Shown here in pieces: positions 15,651-25,062 of a stretch of DNA of 64,000 nucleotides. The DNA lies in assembly GCA_025936115.1 (NCBI GenBank), contig JAICTZ010000011.1, positions 62,001-126,000 of the forward strand, given 5' to 3'. A model generated the notes under the pieces. It ran no database searches. It was not told the DNA's origin and worked only from the letters and a program-made list of their open reading frames with translations. The translations under genes were made by a program, and so were the position numbers. The DNA is from Polyangiaceae bacterium (lineage in GTDB: Bacteria; Myxococcota_A; Polyangia; Polyangiales; Polyangiaceae). The first letter of the stretch is position 1, and every line of letters begins with the position of its first letter.

Positions 15651-17759
15651 ATGCACCGCGCTCTCGCGGCCCTCGGCGTGCTCGCCGTGCTCTCGGCGTG
15701 CGGTCGTGAACCCCTGCCGCACGAAGCGGCGCGGCACGCCGCACCAGCTTCGACCACGGGAGTGACGAGCGAGAGGGCGCCGATGCAGCGCGAGCTGGCG
15801 GCGCTCCGGCGCGAGGAGAGCGAACTCCGCGCGCACACCGACTTTGCAACGCTTGCGCCCTCGAGCGGCGCGTTCGGTGCGGATCCCTACGCGCTCGCGG
15901 CCGTGCCGGGGACGCCGTATTTCGCGGGAATTTTGCGCGGTGACGCGCGCGTCGTCTTGCTCGACGACAAGCTCGCCAGCGTGAGCTCACGCTCGACCGT
16001 GGCGTCACCGAGCGCGCTCGCGACGGCGCCGGACGGCAGCGTTTTCGTCGCGGGGCCGCTCAGCGCGACGATCGAGCGCTTCGTCGTCAGGCGTGGCGTG
16101 CTCGAGCCGAGCGGCGCGCTCGCGTTACCGGACGGCGTCGTCGTGCGTGCGCTCGCCGCCGATGAAAAGTCGCTGGTCGTACTTGATTTTGTGGGCGACC
16201 GCTCGTTCTCGCTGGCCCTGCCCGGCGCGCGCACCGTTCCAGCCGACGGCGACGTGCCACGCCGTACGTCACCGCACGTCACGTCCACGTGCCAAGGTCC
16301 CTTTCGTCTCGCGCTCTCCCCGCGTCACCTCGCCGTCGCCTGCCTCTTCGACCATGCCATCGCCGTCTTCGGGCGCGACGCGCGCGGCGTGCCCACGCAT
16401 GAAATCGCGCGCATCACCCACGACGGCCCGCTCTGGTCCGTCGCGCTGCTCGAGCGCGGCGACGAGCTCTTCATCGGCGCGGGCGGCGTCGAAGATCATC
16501 CGCTCGAGCGCCGGGACCGCGTCTTCGGCTACATCGACTCGTTCGCGTACCTGTACGTGCTGAAGCCCGACGGTTCGCTCGTGCGCCGCCAGGCCGTGAA
16601 CACGAGCGAGCTCGGCGTCGTCGTCCCGAAAGCCGTCGCCCTGCGTGAACGCGACGGCGCGCCCGAGCTCCTCGCGCTCGGCTACGCCACGGCGCCGCTC
16701 GTCGCGCTCACCCCCGCCTCGACTCAGGCGATCTCGACCGCGCTGCCCGGCTGCAGCGAGCTCGTCACGAGCGGCGAGCGCTTGCTTTGCGCGAACCCGC
16801 TCTTCGACGCCTGGGTCGAGCTCACTCCGAGCGGCCCCGAGCTCCACCCCGCGCGCGCCCCCGCGCCGAACGACCCGGACGCGAACACCCGCCTCGGCGA
16901 AGCCCTGTTTTTCACCACGCTGATGGCACCCGACGCGCGGAGTGACGAACGCCTCAGCCGCTTCACTTGTGAAACGTGCCACTTCGAGGGCGCGACGGAC
17001 GGCCGCGTGCATAACAGCGGTCGCCATGCGTTCGATTCGCCGGAGGACGTGCGCGTGAGCACGCGTCCGCTGTTCGGGCTCTTCAACGACGCGCCCCTCT
17101 TCTCGCGCGCCCACGATCGCGACCTCACGAGCGTGTGCAACAACGAGTTCGCCGTCGTCAACCGCGGCAACCCTGTGGATCCGTGGTTTTCGCTCGCTAC
17201 GGCGCGCTTCCCGTGGCTGCGCGCCTTCGGTGAAGAACGCGCGCAGCTTTCGCCCGGCGAGCTCCGGCGCGCGCTCTTTCGATTTCTCGCGCGCTTCACG
17301 CACGAAGAAAATCCGTTCGTCGCCACGCACGAGCCGCCCGCCCGCTTCACGCCGCGCGAGCGCGACGGCGCGGAGCTCTTTCGCGAACGCTGCGAGCACT
17401 GCCACGCCGCGCGGCTCGTCGCGAGCGACCCGGCAACGCTCGTGCCGTTCGAGCGCTGGGAGACGCTCGTCTTCTCGCCCTCGACGCCGATCGTCTGGGC
17501 GCGCGGCGACTACGAAAAGACGGGCGTCCTGCCGTACGTCGATCGCGAAGGCACGCGCATCCCGTCGCTCCGCCGGCTGTACCTGAAGCGCCCGTACTTC
17601 ACGAACGGCAGCGCTCGTTCGCTCGCCGACGTGCTCTCGCGCGCGCGTTTCGCCGGCGACGTCTTCGTTCACGCCGATCCGGCGCCGCCCGACGCGCCGT
17701 CCGGCTCACTTGACGCCGAGGCCCGGCTCGCGTTGCTCGACTTCCTGCGCTTGCTCTGA
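15651..17759 (+). CDS. Dihaem cytochrome c peroxidase/MauG-like lipoprotein with N-terminal propeller
   Basis: 702-aa exported lipoprotein (signal ALGVLAVLSAC, lipobox Cys17). Residues about 70-400 form beta-propeller-like repeats (LALSPRHLAVACLFDHAIAVF). The C-terminal half is a dihaem cytochrome domain: LGEALFFTTLMAPD, haem 1 CETCH at 440-444, haem 2 CEHCH at 581-585, and LRRLYLKRPYFTNGSARSLADVL near the end. This is the arrangement of bacterial cytochrome c peroxidase/MauG proteins fused to a propeller. Peroxidase or oxidase activity is inferred from family. It starts 1 nt after the Eis-like gene and is probably co-translated with it, although the products act in different compartments. 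Confidence 0.85.
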   Translation: MHRALAALGVLAVLSACGREPLPHEAARHAAPASTTGVTSERAPMQRELAALRREESELRAHTDFATLAPSSGAFGADPYALAAVPGTPYFAGILRGDARVVLLDDKLASVSSRSTVASPSALATAPDGSVFVAGPLSATIERFVVRRGVLEPSGALALPDGVVVRALAADEKSLVVLDFVGDRSFSLALPGARTVPADGDVPRRTSPHVTSTCQGPFRLALSPRHLAVACLFDHAIAVFGRDARGVPTHEIARITHDGPLWSVALLERGDELFIGAGGVEDHPLERRDRVFGYIDSFAYLYVLKPDGSLVRRQAVNTSELGVVVPKAVALRERDGAPELLALGYATAPLVALTPASTQAISTALPGCSELVTSGERLLCANPLFDAWVELTPSGPELHPARAPAPNDPDANTRLGEALFFTTLMAPDARSDERLSRFTCETCHFEGATDGRVHNSGRHAFDSPEDVRVSTRPLFGLFNDAPLFSRAHDRDLTSVCNNEFAVVNRGNPVDPWFSLATARFPWLRAFGEERAQLSPGELRRALFRFLARFTHEENPFVATHEPPARFTPRERDGAELFRERCEHCHAARLVASDPATLVPFERWETLVFSPSTPIVWARGDYEKTGVLPYVDREGTRIPSLRRLYLKRPYFTNGSARSLADVLSRARFAGDVFVHADPAPPDAPSGSLDAEARLALLDFLRLL

Positions 17760-17792
17760 CGCGCGCGCGTTTTTGCGTGACGCGCCCGTGCG

Positions 17793-18581
17793 TCACGCCG
17801 GAGCGTGTGACGGCCGCTGCCCGACGATCGGATCCACTGCCGACAGCACCGCCACCTGGATTTCGAGCCGGCGCGTCGGGCTGATGGGCGAGCCGTCGAA
17901 CTCCACGATGCTGAAGCGATCGTACACGCGCGTGCCCGTCGTCTTCACTTGTGAAGCAATGATTTGCACGCGCTGATTGAAGAGCGCCTGCGAGAGCGCG
18001 AGCAACAGTCCCGAACGATCGCCCGTTTCCACCTCGAGCGTCGCGAACGAGCCGTCGCTGCCTTCGATGAAGCGCACGACGGTTTCGACTGCGGACGGCG
18101 TGGGCGTCGGCCGTGCATCCCCGATGCGCGAGCGATCGAGCTTGCCCTCGAGCAGACCGGCGAGCGTGCTCTTCAGTTGCGCGACGTGCTCGGGGCCGAT
18201 CGGTTCGCTTCTGAGGTCGGATGGGTCTTGACGCACCCAAAAGATATCGACGGCCTCGTCGGCGGTGTCGGAGCGCCGGCGCGTGTACGCCTCGGCTTCG
18301 ATGACGTCGAGCCGCGAGAGCACGAGTGAGGCGCTGATCGTCGCGAGCAGCCCCGGCCGATCCTCCGCGACGACGCACAGCGCCGTGCCGGGCCGGCTCG
18401 AAGGGAAGCTGCCGACGCTGACGAGCTCGTCGCCACGCGCCTCGGCGATCGCGAAATGCGCGGCCATCGCCCGGCCATCGAAATTCTTTCGATAACTTTC
18501 GGGCATCGAGCTCGCAAATTCGGGCGGGGGAGCGTTGGTGGGCATTCTCAAGGCGCGTCTCGGAAGGTCGGACTCCAGCAT
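17793..18581 (-). CDS. Tandem ACT-domain regulatory protein (GlnD C-terminus-like)
   Basis: 262 aa with two ACT domains. The first is about 66-140 (ALCVVAEDRPGLLATISASLVLSR then VIEAEAYTRR). The second is about 175-250 (SFATLEVETGDRSGLLLALSQALF then VQIIASQVKTTGTRVYDRF). The pair closely resembles the C-terminal amino-acid-sensing module of GlnD (bifunctional uridylyltransferase), but no nucleotidyltransferase or HD domain is present. Probably a small-molecule-sensing regulator; target unknown. Three ATGs (18581, 18545, 18506) are possible; the first is listed. Confidence 0.8.
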   Translation of the reverse strand: MLESDLPRRALRMPTNAPPPEFASSMPESYRKNFDGRAMAAHFAIAEARGDELVSVGSFPSSRPGTALCVVAEDRPGLLATISASLVLSRLDVIEAEAYTRRRSDTADEAVDIFWVRQDPSDLRSEPIGPEHVAQLKSTLAGLLEGKLDRSRIGDARPTPTPSAVETVVRFIEGSDGSFATLEVETGDRSGLLLALSQALFNQRVQIIASQVKTTGTRVYDRFSIVEFDGSPISPTRRLEIQVAVLSAVDPIVGQRPSHAPA

Positions 18582-18691
18582 GAGCTTGGAGCAAGCGTAC
18601 AGGTCGCCTATTTCCGACGGATGTCGATCAAGTGAACAGGGCCGTTAGCGTGCGCCGCACGGAGCGAAGCGTTGAACGGGCAAGCGCCCGC

Positions 18692-20257
<1,566 letters not shown>

Positions 20258-20265
20258 GGGGATAG

Positions 20266-20817
20266 CTACGACTTGGGCACCCAGGGTGCGTCACGGAGCC
20301 CGGCGTGGTGGTTGGCCTCGCGCGCGAGCACGAACAAGAGATCGCTCAGGCGATTCAAATAACGGACCAGCTCGTCGCGAACGGGCGCCTCGCGGCGCGC
20401 AGCAATGAGGCGGCGTTCGGCGCGGCGGCAAACCGTGCGTGCCACGTGCAGGCTTGCCGCGACCGGCGACCCGGCGGGCAGCACGAACGTTTTCAGCGGC
20501 TCGAGCTGCACCTCGGCCGCGTCGATGTGGCGTTCGAGTCTCGCCGTGTCATCGGCGTCGATGAGCCGCAGGTTCAGCTTCGACTCCTTGCCCGGCGCGC
20601 ACCCGAGCTCCGCGCCCAGCGTGAACAGGTCCGACTGAATGGCAGCGAGCATCCCGTCGAGCTCGCTCACGCCGAGCGTAGCCCGCACTGCCCCGAGGCA
20701 GGCGTTCAGCTCGTCCACCGAACCATAAGCTTCGACCCTCGCCGCGTCCTTATCGACCCGCCCGCCGCCGAATAGGCCGGTCATACCGGCGTCGCCCGTG
20801 CGGGTGTAGATCTTCAT
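20266..20817 (-). CDS. Cob(I)alamin adenosyltransferase, PduO type
   Basis: Transfers the adenosyl group of ATP to cob(I)alamin to make adenosylcobalamin. 183 aa. The PduO family signature is present: N-terminal MKIYTRTGDAGMTGLFGGGRVDKD (ATP-binding), EAYGSVDELNACLG, and the C-terminal VRYLNRLSDLLFVLARE with the conserved R-LSD. The ATG at 20817 aligns with the family start. It is upstream of, and 8 nt from, a Ser/Thr kinase gene. Its presence implies AdoCbl-dependent enzymes in the organism. Confidence 0.94.
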   Translation of the reverse strand: MKIYTRTGDAGMTGLFGGGRVDKDAARVEAYGSVDELNACLGAVRATLGVSELDGMLAAIQSDLFTLGAELGCAPGKESKLNLRLIDADDTARLERHIDAAEVQLEPLKTFVLPAGSPVAASLHVARTVCRRAERRLIAARREAPVRDELVRYLNRLSDLLFVLAREANHHAGLRDAPWVPKS

Positions 20818-20874
20818 GCGCGACCCCGCCGACCTTGCCACGTCGGGCAAGGGATCGCAGTCCCGACGTGAGCT

Positions 20875-21402
20875 TTACGCCGAGAAGATTTGCTGAATTT
20901 CGCCTTCCATCGCGGCTGGGGCGACTTTGCGCGCAAGGGCGAGCTCCTGCACGAGGAGGCTCCGAGCCTGATCGAGCAAGCGCCGCTCCCCGAACGAAAG
21001 GTCCTTGTCGAACTTCAGGCGGTACATGTCCCGGAGAACCTTGGCGATCTCGGACGGGAGCCCGCTCTTCAACATCTCGGTGTAGGCGCGGAACCGGCGG
21101 TTCCACGGCTGCACGTCCACGGCCACCTCGGGCGCCTTCAAGATGTCGAGGATCTTCTGGGCCTCTTTCTTCTTCATCACGGGCCGGAGGCCGACGCGCT
21201 CGACCGCCTCGGTCGGGATCATCACCTTGAGTCCGGTATCCCGGATTTTGATGACGTAACAGGCCGTCTTGCGCCCGCCGAAATCCCTCTCCTCCATCCG
21301 CTCGACCTCGCCCACGCCGTGCGCGGGGTGGACGGCCATGTCCCCAACTTTGAAAGTGTAATGGGTGGTGGTCACCGGAGCATTCAACGACGACGATTGC
21401 AT
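20875..21402 (-). CDS. carD: CarD/CdnL-family RNA polymerase-binding regulator
   Basis: 175-aa regulator. The N-terminal RNAP-interaction (Tudor-like) domain is FKVGDMAVHPAHGVGEVERMEER... with IPTEAVERVGLRPVM. The C-terminal helical DNA-binding domain has WNRRFRAYTEMLKSG, EIAKVLRDMYRLKFDKDLSFGERRLLDQARSLLVQEL (in pieces), matching M. xanthus CdnL throughout. The family stabilises open complexes at rRNA and other promoters through RNAP beta. The start ATG 21402 has a strong GGAGG 4 nt upstream. It lacks the long HMGA-like tail of CarD proper, so CdnL is the closer name. Confidence 0.93.
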   Translation of the reverse strand: MQSSSLNAPVTTTHYTFKVGDMAVHPAHGVGEVERMEERDFGGRKTACYVIKIRDTGLKVMIPTEAVERVGLRPVMKKKEAQKILDILKAPEVAVDVQPWNRRFRAYTEMLKSGLPSEIAKVLRDMYRLKFDKDLSFGERRLLDQARSLLVQELALARKVAPAAMEGEIQQIFSA

Positions 21403-21671
21403 TCCGCCTCCTCGAGCCCCAGCCGTTCGCTGGCGCGGGGCGTTATTCCGCTGCGCCGTGACGGAGCATCCGTCTCGGTCTGTCTGCTGCTGCCCCTGGT
21501 CGTACGCTTGGGCCGAGTTAGCCTCCGTTCCGACCTATGCGGTGCAGCACGGCGCGATTCGTATCACTCTCCGTCCCAAAAGGTCAATTGTGCTGCGCAT
21601 TCGGATCGCGCCACAGTCGCCGGAAATCGCTACACTTTCGACGCTGGTCGGGCCACCGGCTTGATGGCCGG
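21403..21671. other. Intergenic region upstream of carD
   Basis: 269 nt between the carD start and the stop of a lipoprotein gene. On the minus strand TTGACC (complement of 21582-21587) lies 18 nt from TACGAA, a weak sigma70-like promoter candidate about 160 nt upstream of carD. No gene or stable repeat is visible. Confidence 0.3.
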
Positions 21672-22679
21672 TCACGGTTTGTCTGGTGGGCCGGCCGTGT
21701 CCCCGGCGCGAAGGCCAAATATTTCGGGGACATTGGCTATTGTTGCCGCTCGCAGGCCGGCAACGAGCGGCGCGAGCGGCAACTCGCCGGACCATGTAAG
21801 CTCGTGTAGGTGCGCGACACTCTTGAGATTCTTGGCCTGGTCCAGGCCGAGGAGCCGTCCCGTCGCGCTGCTCGTCAATTCCGTCCAGGCCAGAGTCATT
21901 CTGGAATCGGTGCCAGCGTCCGGCCAATCACCCGTCGCGATTATCTCGAACGCAAGCGTACCGGACTGGGCGGCATGGATCGCGACCACGACGGCAAGGG
22001 CGTTAGCGAAGAGCCCTGCGGCGCCCCGCCGCCAAACGCCCGTAAACGGTCCGGGCGCGTAGAGCGCAGCGAGTGGCTGGTCGATGTCGGGCAGCGTCGA
22101 AAGCGATGCGCCGCGCAGCGCGGTCGGCGACTTCAGGCGACGTTCGGCGTACGCCTGCGCGACGCGCGCTAGCGTGAGATCGCCGACCGCGAATGCGAGC
22201 AGCTGATCGTTGACGGAGACGAGCGCTTGCGGTGTTCCATCCCGCGTGCCGGCGATGCGATAGAGCGCCGGGCGCGGGTGCTTGACGATGGCCCCGCTCG
22301 AGAGCCGCGCCTCGAATCGCGCGCGGGCTCGACCCCCGTCGGCGGCACTGAGCGCGGTTACGTAAAGCGTTCCGAGGTCATAGCCCCCGACGATGGCCTC
22401 ATTGAGTGTTCGCGGGTCCACGGCCGTGGCGCTCGCGAAGGCATCGACGCGATCGGGCGGCAGGAGCTCGCCGATGCCGGCGGCGAGCGCGGGATCGGCC
22501 AAAATTCTGGCTGGATGCGCGACGATGAGCCACCTGAGCCCCGCAGCCGGCACGTACTCGAGCGGGGCGAGCGGCGGTTCTTCGACGCGCGTCGACGTCG
22601 CCGCTTGGGGAGGAGCCGAGCGACACGCCGTGACGAGCGCGGCGATACCGATCGTGCAGCGTGAGGTGCCGCGAAGCAC
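21672..22679 (-). CDS. Putative lipoprotein of unknown function
   Basis: 335 aa beginning with a short signal and lipobox (IGIAALVTAC). The mature part has no recognised domain: GLRWLIVAHPARILADPALAAGIGELLPPDRVDAF, then alternating beta/alpha segments such as LALAVGDLTLARVAQAY-like and LAFEIIATGDWPDAGTD. Start is a GTG at 22679. It lies 10 nt downstream of the HU-family gene on the same strand and may be read from that promoter. Confidence 0.6.
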   Translation of the reverse strand: MLRGTSRCTIGIAALVTACRSAPPQAATSTRVEEPPLAPLEYVPAAGLRWLIVAHPARILADPALAAGIGELLPPDRVDAFASATAVDPRTLNEAIVGGYDLGTLYVTALSAADGGRARARFEARLSSGAIVKHPRPALYRIAGTRDGTPQALVSVNDQLLAFAVGDLTLARVAQAYAERRLKSPTALRGASLSTLPDIDQPLAALYAPGPFTGVWRRGAAGLFANALAVVVAIHAAQSGTLAFEIIATGDWPDAGTDSRMTLAWTELTSSATGRLLGLDQAKNLKSVAHLHELTWSGELPLAPLVAGLRAATIANVPEIFGLRAGDTAGPPDKP

Positions 22680-22689
22680 GTGACGCGCG

Positions 22690-23007
22690 TCAGTCGTCGC
22701 TGTCGCTGCCGCCGCTGATCGGAATATGGCGGCTTCCGTTCACGAGCTCTTTCAGCTCTTTGCCGACCTTGAAGAACGGCAAGCGCTTGGCAGGAACCGG
22801 GACTGGTTGGCCGGTGCGCGGATTACGGCCCGCGTACGGCTTGTACGGGCGCACCGTGAAGCTGCCATACCCGCGGATTTCAATACCTTCCCCCTTCTGC
22901 AGCGCCTCCGTCATCGCTTCGAACACGCAGTTGACCACGAGTTCGGCGCGCGCTTTGGTGAGCTCGCCTCGGGCAGCAATGGCTTCGATGAGTTCGCTCT
23001 TCGTCAT
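22690..23007 (-). CDS. HU/IHF-family DNA-binding protein
   Basis: 105-aa nucleoid protein. It opens MTKSELIEAIAARGELTKARAELVV, like IHF-beta, and has the family core IEIRGYGSFTVRPYKPYAGRNPRTGQPVPVPAKRLPFFKVGKELKELVN (seen in pieces: GYGSFTVR, GRNPRTGQ, FKVGKELKE). The arm carries the conserved Pro-bearing NPRTG motif that intercalates into DNA. Homo- or heterodimeric. ATG 23007 has GGGAAG 9 nt upstream; longer in-frame readings run into the next gene. Whether it is HU or IHF-beta cannot be settled from one gene. Confidence 0.93.
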   Translation of the reverse strand: MTKSELIEAIAARGELTKARAELVVNCVFEAMTEALQKGEGIEIRGYGSFTVRPYKPYAGRNPRTGQPVPVPAKRLPFFKVGKELKELVNGSRHIPISGGSDSDD

Positions 23008-23078
23008 CCAGCTCAGCTTCCCGAAAGGTGGGCCCTCGCGCCCCTGCGAGTAGGTATGGTCAAACCTAACGTCTGAAC

Positions 23079-23084
23079 TGTCAA
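23079..23084 (-). promoter_or_regulatory. Consensus -35 hexamer TTGACA upstream of the HU/IHF gene
   Basis: TTGACA on the minus strand 72 nt before the ATG, with a second TTGACC 21 nt downstream of it. No good -10 is seen at 16-18 nt from the first, so this is only a candidate. Confidence 0.3.
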
Positions 23085-23086
23085 CG

Positions 23087-25060
23087 CTATTTCGAGGCGA
23101 CGCCCGTGAGCTCCAGGTAGTCGAGCACGAGCGCACTGCTCGTCGCGAGCGTCACCCGGTTCATGGGCTCGAGCGCCATCGCGGTGCTGCCGCTCGCCTC
23201 GCAGCCGTCCGTCCGATGGACGAAGGCGACCGTCTGCGCACCAACGCGCAGGGTCAGACGTGCGCCAGCGCTGGCCAGCCAGCCGACGGTCAGTTCGTAC
23301 CGCTCGCGTCGAGGCGCGCCGAGCTCGAGCTCGACCTCGGCGTTCGGCGTCGGCTCCACGCGCAGTCCTCGGCCCTGCGAGAGGCACGCCGCGAAATCGG
23401 GGTGCGCCCACCCCGCGCTCACGGACAGCAACGGCCACTCGGCTTCTGCTTCCCAGCGCCAAGCTGCGGCGGGTGGCGCGAACTTAATTAAGGAGGAGCT
23501 GCCTGTCGCGATGGAGTAGCCGTAGCGGAAGGACGCCGGACGGCCGAGCTCTTCCCAGAGCGCACGATCGTGGGCGTCGCCGCGGAAGCGCGCGACGACG
23601 ACGGACGTTTTGGGATCTTGCGCCGCCGGGTCGTGACCGAGGGCGAAGCCGTGGTCGGTCTCGACCCAGACGAGACCGTGAGTCACGTGCGCATCGGCGA
23701 CTAATCGGGAGTCGAACATCGGCCGGCCGCCTTCACGCTCGCGGAGCGCGAGGTGCGCGTGCACGGTGCTGAGCGCGAAGCCGAGCAGGACGAGTCCGGG
23801 GGTGACAGCCGCGAGCCCGAGCCGAGTGAGGGCGCCGGCGAGGAGGACGTGCTCGAGCGGGAGCACGTCGGCGAGCAGGCGCGAGCCCCCGCCCGGATAG
23901 CTGCCGGGAAAGTAGAAGGGCAGATAGGCCAAGATAACGAGCAGGATCGTCGCTGCCGCCCAGCGCACTCCGCGGTTATCGCGAGCGTTCCAGCTGAACC
24001 AGGGGACGAGCACGGCCAGTGGCGCGACATTGACGATGTCGAAGGCGTGCCAGAGCAAGCGCTCGCCCGTGACGTAGAGCGCGGACGTGAGGCCGAAGCC
24101 GTGCTCGAGGTGCTTCCGCACGAAATCGGCGTGCTCGAAGCGGCAACCGATGCCAGCGCCGAAGCCCCAGCGGAAGCAGCCGGGCGGACCGTCGGCGAGG
24201 GCGTAGTAGGCGAGCTGCGTCGAGTGAAAGAAAGAACCCGTCGCGGCCCGCTGGTAGCACGCGATGAGAGCGAGGCCTGGGACGAGTGACGCGACCGTAG
24301 TCACGAGCAAGAGCAGGCGACGGCGTGGCGCACTGCGCAATGTCACGAGCATCCCGATGATCGCGACGGCAACGATGCCGGTCATGGGGCGCGTCGCGCA
24401 GAGCCAACCGCTCAGTAGCCCCGCAAGCACGACACGGCGCGGCGCGGGCCGGAGTGCGGCGGTGACGCTCACGACGAGCAGCAAGGCGCTCAGGCCGTGC
24501 GACATCGTATCGGCGGTGTGATAGCGAAGTGCGGCGCACAGCAGGGAGAGCACAGCGGCGACTCGAGCCGTCAGCTCCCCGAGCTCGAGCTCCTTGGCCG
24601 CGCGATAGGTTGCGGCGACGAGCAGCGCGGCGAGCAGCGGCCCGACGGCAAGCGGCGCGCCCAAGCGAAAGCCGAGCGCGAGGGCGAGCGGGTAACCCGG
24701 AGGGAAGATGACCGCGAGGCCGGCCGGTCCGAACACTGAAAAGCGGCCGCGAAATGAGCCTGTCGGCTCCGGAATGGCGAAGGCGAGCTTGCCCGCAGCG
24801 AGCGCGCGGGCCTCGAGGAAATAGCTCGTCGCATCGATGATGCGCGGACCACCGCGCAAGAAATAGGCGACGTAGCCGGCCGATAACAGCGCGGCCAAGA
24901 GCGCGCAGCTTCCGACCCACCAGACGCTGCTGCCGCGCACGAGCCACGCGCGACACCGAGCGCGTCCGAGAATGCCCGCGGCGAGCAGCACGAGCCCCAA
25001 GCCAAGCGCGCAGAGTCCCACTGGATCTCGGCTCGGTCCGAGCTCGAGGAGTGGGCTCAT
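23087..25060 (-). CDS. Polytopic membrane protein, probable GT-C-type glycosyltransferase
   Basis: 657 aa. About 11-12 hydrophobic helices fill residues 10-440 (LCALGLGLVLLAAGILG, VGSCALLAALLSAGYVAYFL and others). A soluble C-terminal beta-rich domain follows (about 440-657; FALGHDPAAQDPKTSVVVARF, YELTVGWLASAGARLTLRV). The first outer loop has GGPRIIDATSYFLEARALAAG, and the position after helix 1 resembles the acidic catalytic loop of GT-C enzymes that use polyprenyl-phosphate sugars. FPPGYPLALALGF is also family-like. Function is inferred. ATG 25060 lies 2 nt after the stop of the next GT-C-like gene, so they form a pair. Confidence 0.7.
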   Translation of the reverse strand: MSPLLELGPSRDPVGLCALGLGLVLLAAGILGRARCRAWLVRGSSVWWVGSCALLAALLSAGYVAYFLRGGPRIIDATSYFLEARALAAGKLAFAIPEPTGSFRGRFSVFGPAGLAVIFPPGYPLALALGFRLGAPLAVGPLLAALLVAATYRAAKELELGELTARVAAVLSLLCAALRYHTADTMSHGLSALLLVVSVTAALRPAPRRVVLAGLLSGWLCATRPMTGIVAVAIIGMLVTLRSAPRRRLLLLVTTVASLVPGLALIACYQRAATGSFFHSTQLAYYALADGPPGCFRWGFGAGIGCRFEHADFVRKHLEHGFGLTSALYVTGERLLWHAFDIVNVAPLAVLVPWFSWNARDNRGVRWAAATILLVILAYLPFYFPGSYPGGGSRLLADVLPLEHVLLAGALTRLGLAAVTPGLVLLGFALSTVHAHLALREREGGRPMFDSRLVADAHVTHGLVWVETDHGFALGHDPAAQDPKTSVVVARFRGDAHDRALWEELGRPASFRYGYSIATGSSSLIKFAPPAAAWRWEAEAEWPLLSVSAGWAHPDFAACLSQGRGLRVEPTPNAEVELELGAPRRERYELTVGWLASAGARLTLRVGAQTVAFVHRTDGCEASGSTAMALEPMNRVTLATSSALVLDYLELTGVASK

Positions 25061-25062
25061 GC

